Source: Pseudomonadota bacterium
Lineage (GTDB): Bacteria; Pseudomonadota; Alphaproteobacteria; Rhizobiales; Devosiaceae
NCBI GenBank assembly: GCA_023390785.1
Contig: JAEWCE010000247.1
Coordinates: 1-7,167 of the forward strand
Reading direction: 5' to 3'
DNA length: 7,167 bases
The position numbers and the translations under genes were made by a program. Under the pieces are notes generated by a model. The model did no database searches. It was not told where the DNA came from and was given only the letters and a program-made list of their open reading frames with translations. Of this stretch, positions 6,199 to 7,167 are shown one piece after another (within the stretch, counting starts at the first letter, position 1; the number at the start of each line of letters is the position of its first letter).

Positions 6199-7167
6199 GT
6201 GGCGAGCGTCCTCGTCACCGGCTCGGCCGGCTTCATCGGCTTTCACCTGGCGCAGCGTTTGCTCGCCGATGGTCATGCCGTGGTGGGCTTTGATGGCCTC
6301 ACCGACTATTACGATGTGCGCCTGAAACACGCCCGCCACGCCATTCTCGCGCAATCGCCAAACTTCCGCGCCGTCATCGGCATGCTGGAAAGCACAGATC
6401 TCCTGCGGCAGACTGTGGCGGAAGCCAAGCCGGAGTTCGTCATTCATCTCGCCGCCCAGGCCGGCGTCCGCTACTCCATCGAGCAGCCGCAGAGCTACAT
6501 CAGCACCAATCTCGATGGCACTTTCCACCTGCTTGAGGCGCTGCGGGCGCTGCCGCCGAAACACCTGCTGCTCGCCTCCACCAGCTCGGTCTATGGCGCT
6601 CACGCGCCGACGCCGTTCGTCGAGACCGACCGAACCGACTATCCGCTCTCGATCTATGCTGCGACCAAACGTGGCGGCGAGGCCCTGAGCCACTCCTATG
6701 CCGCGCTGTTCAGGCTGCCGACCACCTGCCTCAGGTTCTTCACGGTGTACGGACCCTGGGGCCGGCCCGACATGGCCGCACTGAAGTTCGCCGACGCCAT
6801 CGCCCATGGCCGCGCGATCGAGGTCTACGGCCATGGCCGCATGTCGCGCGACTTCACCTATGTCGCCGACGTCGTCGAAGCCGTGACGCGACTGCTGCCC
6901 CTCGCGCCCACTGGGCAGCCCGTTCACGCGCACGACACGCTGTCGCCGGCGGCGCCCTGGCGCGTCGTCAATATCGCTGGCGGCGCCCCGGTGGCGCTCG
7001 ATGTATTCATCGGAGCGTTTGAGGCCGCGCTCGGCAGGCCGGTGCGGCGCACGCTGCTGCCGATGCAGCCGGGCGACGTCTCCGCCACCGCGGCCGATGT
7101 CTCGCTGTTGCGTGCGCTCGTAGGATACGTGCCGGCGACACCTGTCGCCGAAGGCGTCGAGGCGGGG
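6199..7167 (+). CDS. UDP-glucuronate 4-epimerase-like NAD-dependent epimerase, 3' partial
   Basis: Extended SDR of the GalE / UDP-glucuronate 4-epimerase (LpsL/Cap1J) type, which interconverts UDP-glucuronate and UDP-galacturonate for surface polysaccharides. The frame is open for 323 codons to the window end; the family is about 335-340 residues, so only a short C-terminus is missing. Translation from GTG gives ASVLVTGSAGFIGFHLA with the NAD motif GxxGxxG at residues 8-14. Family marks follow: TDYYDVRLK, HLAAQAGVRYSIEQP, TSSVYG at 128-133, Tyr153-x3-Lys157 in IYAATKRGGE, LRFFTVYGPWGRPDM, RDFTYVADVVEAV and LPMQPGDV. Those after the NAD motif are hallmarks of UDP-glucuronate rather than UDP-glucose epimerases. 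It starts 2 bases after the SDR stop, so it appears co-transcribed with the catabolic genes, which is unusual for a nucleotide-sugar biosynthesis enzyme. Confidence 0.9.
   Translation, partial: MASVLVTGSAGFIGFHLAQRLLADGHAVVGFDGLTDYYDVRLKHARHAILAQSPNFRAVIGMLESTDLLRQTVAEAKPEFVIHLAAQAGVRYSIEQPQSYISTNLDGTFHLLEALRALPPKHLLLASTSSVYGAHAPTPFVETDRTDYPLSIYAATKRGGEALSHSYAALFRLPTTCLRFFTVYGPWGRPDMAALKFADAIAHGRAIEVYGHGRMSRDFTYVADVVEAVTRLLPLAPTGQPVHAHDTLSPAAPWRVVNIAGGAPVALDVFIGAFEAALGRPVRRTLLPMQPGDVSATAADVSLLRALVGYVPATPVAEGVEAG

Noticed and set aside
6193..6933. Open frame on the - strand opposite the terminal epimerase (246 codons).
   Set aside because: The + strand here translates without a stop into a protein with full UDP-glucuronate epimerase motifs; the reverse frame has none.
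1..7167. tRNA, rRNA, CRISPR, insertion-sequence ends or attachment sites.
   Set aside because: Apart from the 83-bp gap, nearly every base is accounted for by coding sequence. No such structures or terminal repeats were seen.

Overview
The window is high-GC DNA with strong third-position G/C bias. All genes are on the + strand and are packed end to end. Gene content and style fit an alphaproteobacterium, probably of the Hyphomicrobiales (rhizobia, Devosia and relatives). That placement is inference from composition and gene families; the window holds no phylogenetic marker.

Layout: (1) 1-915, carbohydrate-type (CUT1/MalF-like) ABC permease, 5' truncated by the window edge. (2) 915-1760, partner permease (MalG-like). 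(3) 1763-3259, lyase of the argininosuccinate lyase / fumarase-aspartase superfamily. (4) 3259-4329, MalK/UgpC-type ATPase with a C-terminal TOBE-like region. (5) 4413-5384, short mannonate dehydratase (UxuA) family protein. (6) 5381-6196, extended short-chain dehydrogenase resembling uronate dehydrogenases and epimerases. (7) 6199-7167, UDP-glucuronate 4-epimerase-like protein, GTG start, cut by the right edge. Junctions are TGATG (1-bp overlap), a 2-bp gap, TGATG, an 83-bp gap, ATGA (4-bp overlap) and a 2-bp gap, so this reads as one operon. No solute-binding protein or regulator is visible; both probably lie upstream.

Together the genes look like an uptake-and-catabolism locus. A sugar-type importer brings in a substrate, and a C-N (or C-O) lyase encoded inside the transporter gene set may release fumarate from it. 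A UxuA-family dehydratase and an NAD(P)-dependent dehydrogenase would then process an acidic sugar. The unusual point is an ArgH-family enzyme embedded between permease and ATPase of a carbohydrate importer and followed by uronate-type enzymes. This suggests a sugar or uronate carrying an amino-linked C4-dicarboxylate group as substrate, but the substrate cannot be read from the sequence. There are no RNA genes, mobile elements, CRISPR arrays or convincing terminators. The only non-coding stretch of any size is the 83-bp gap.
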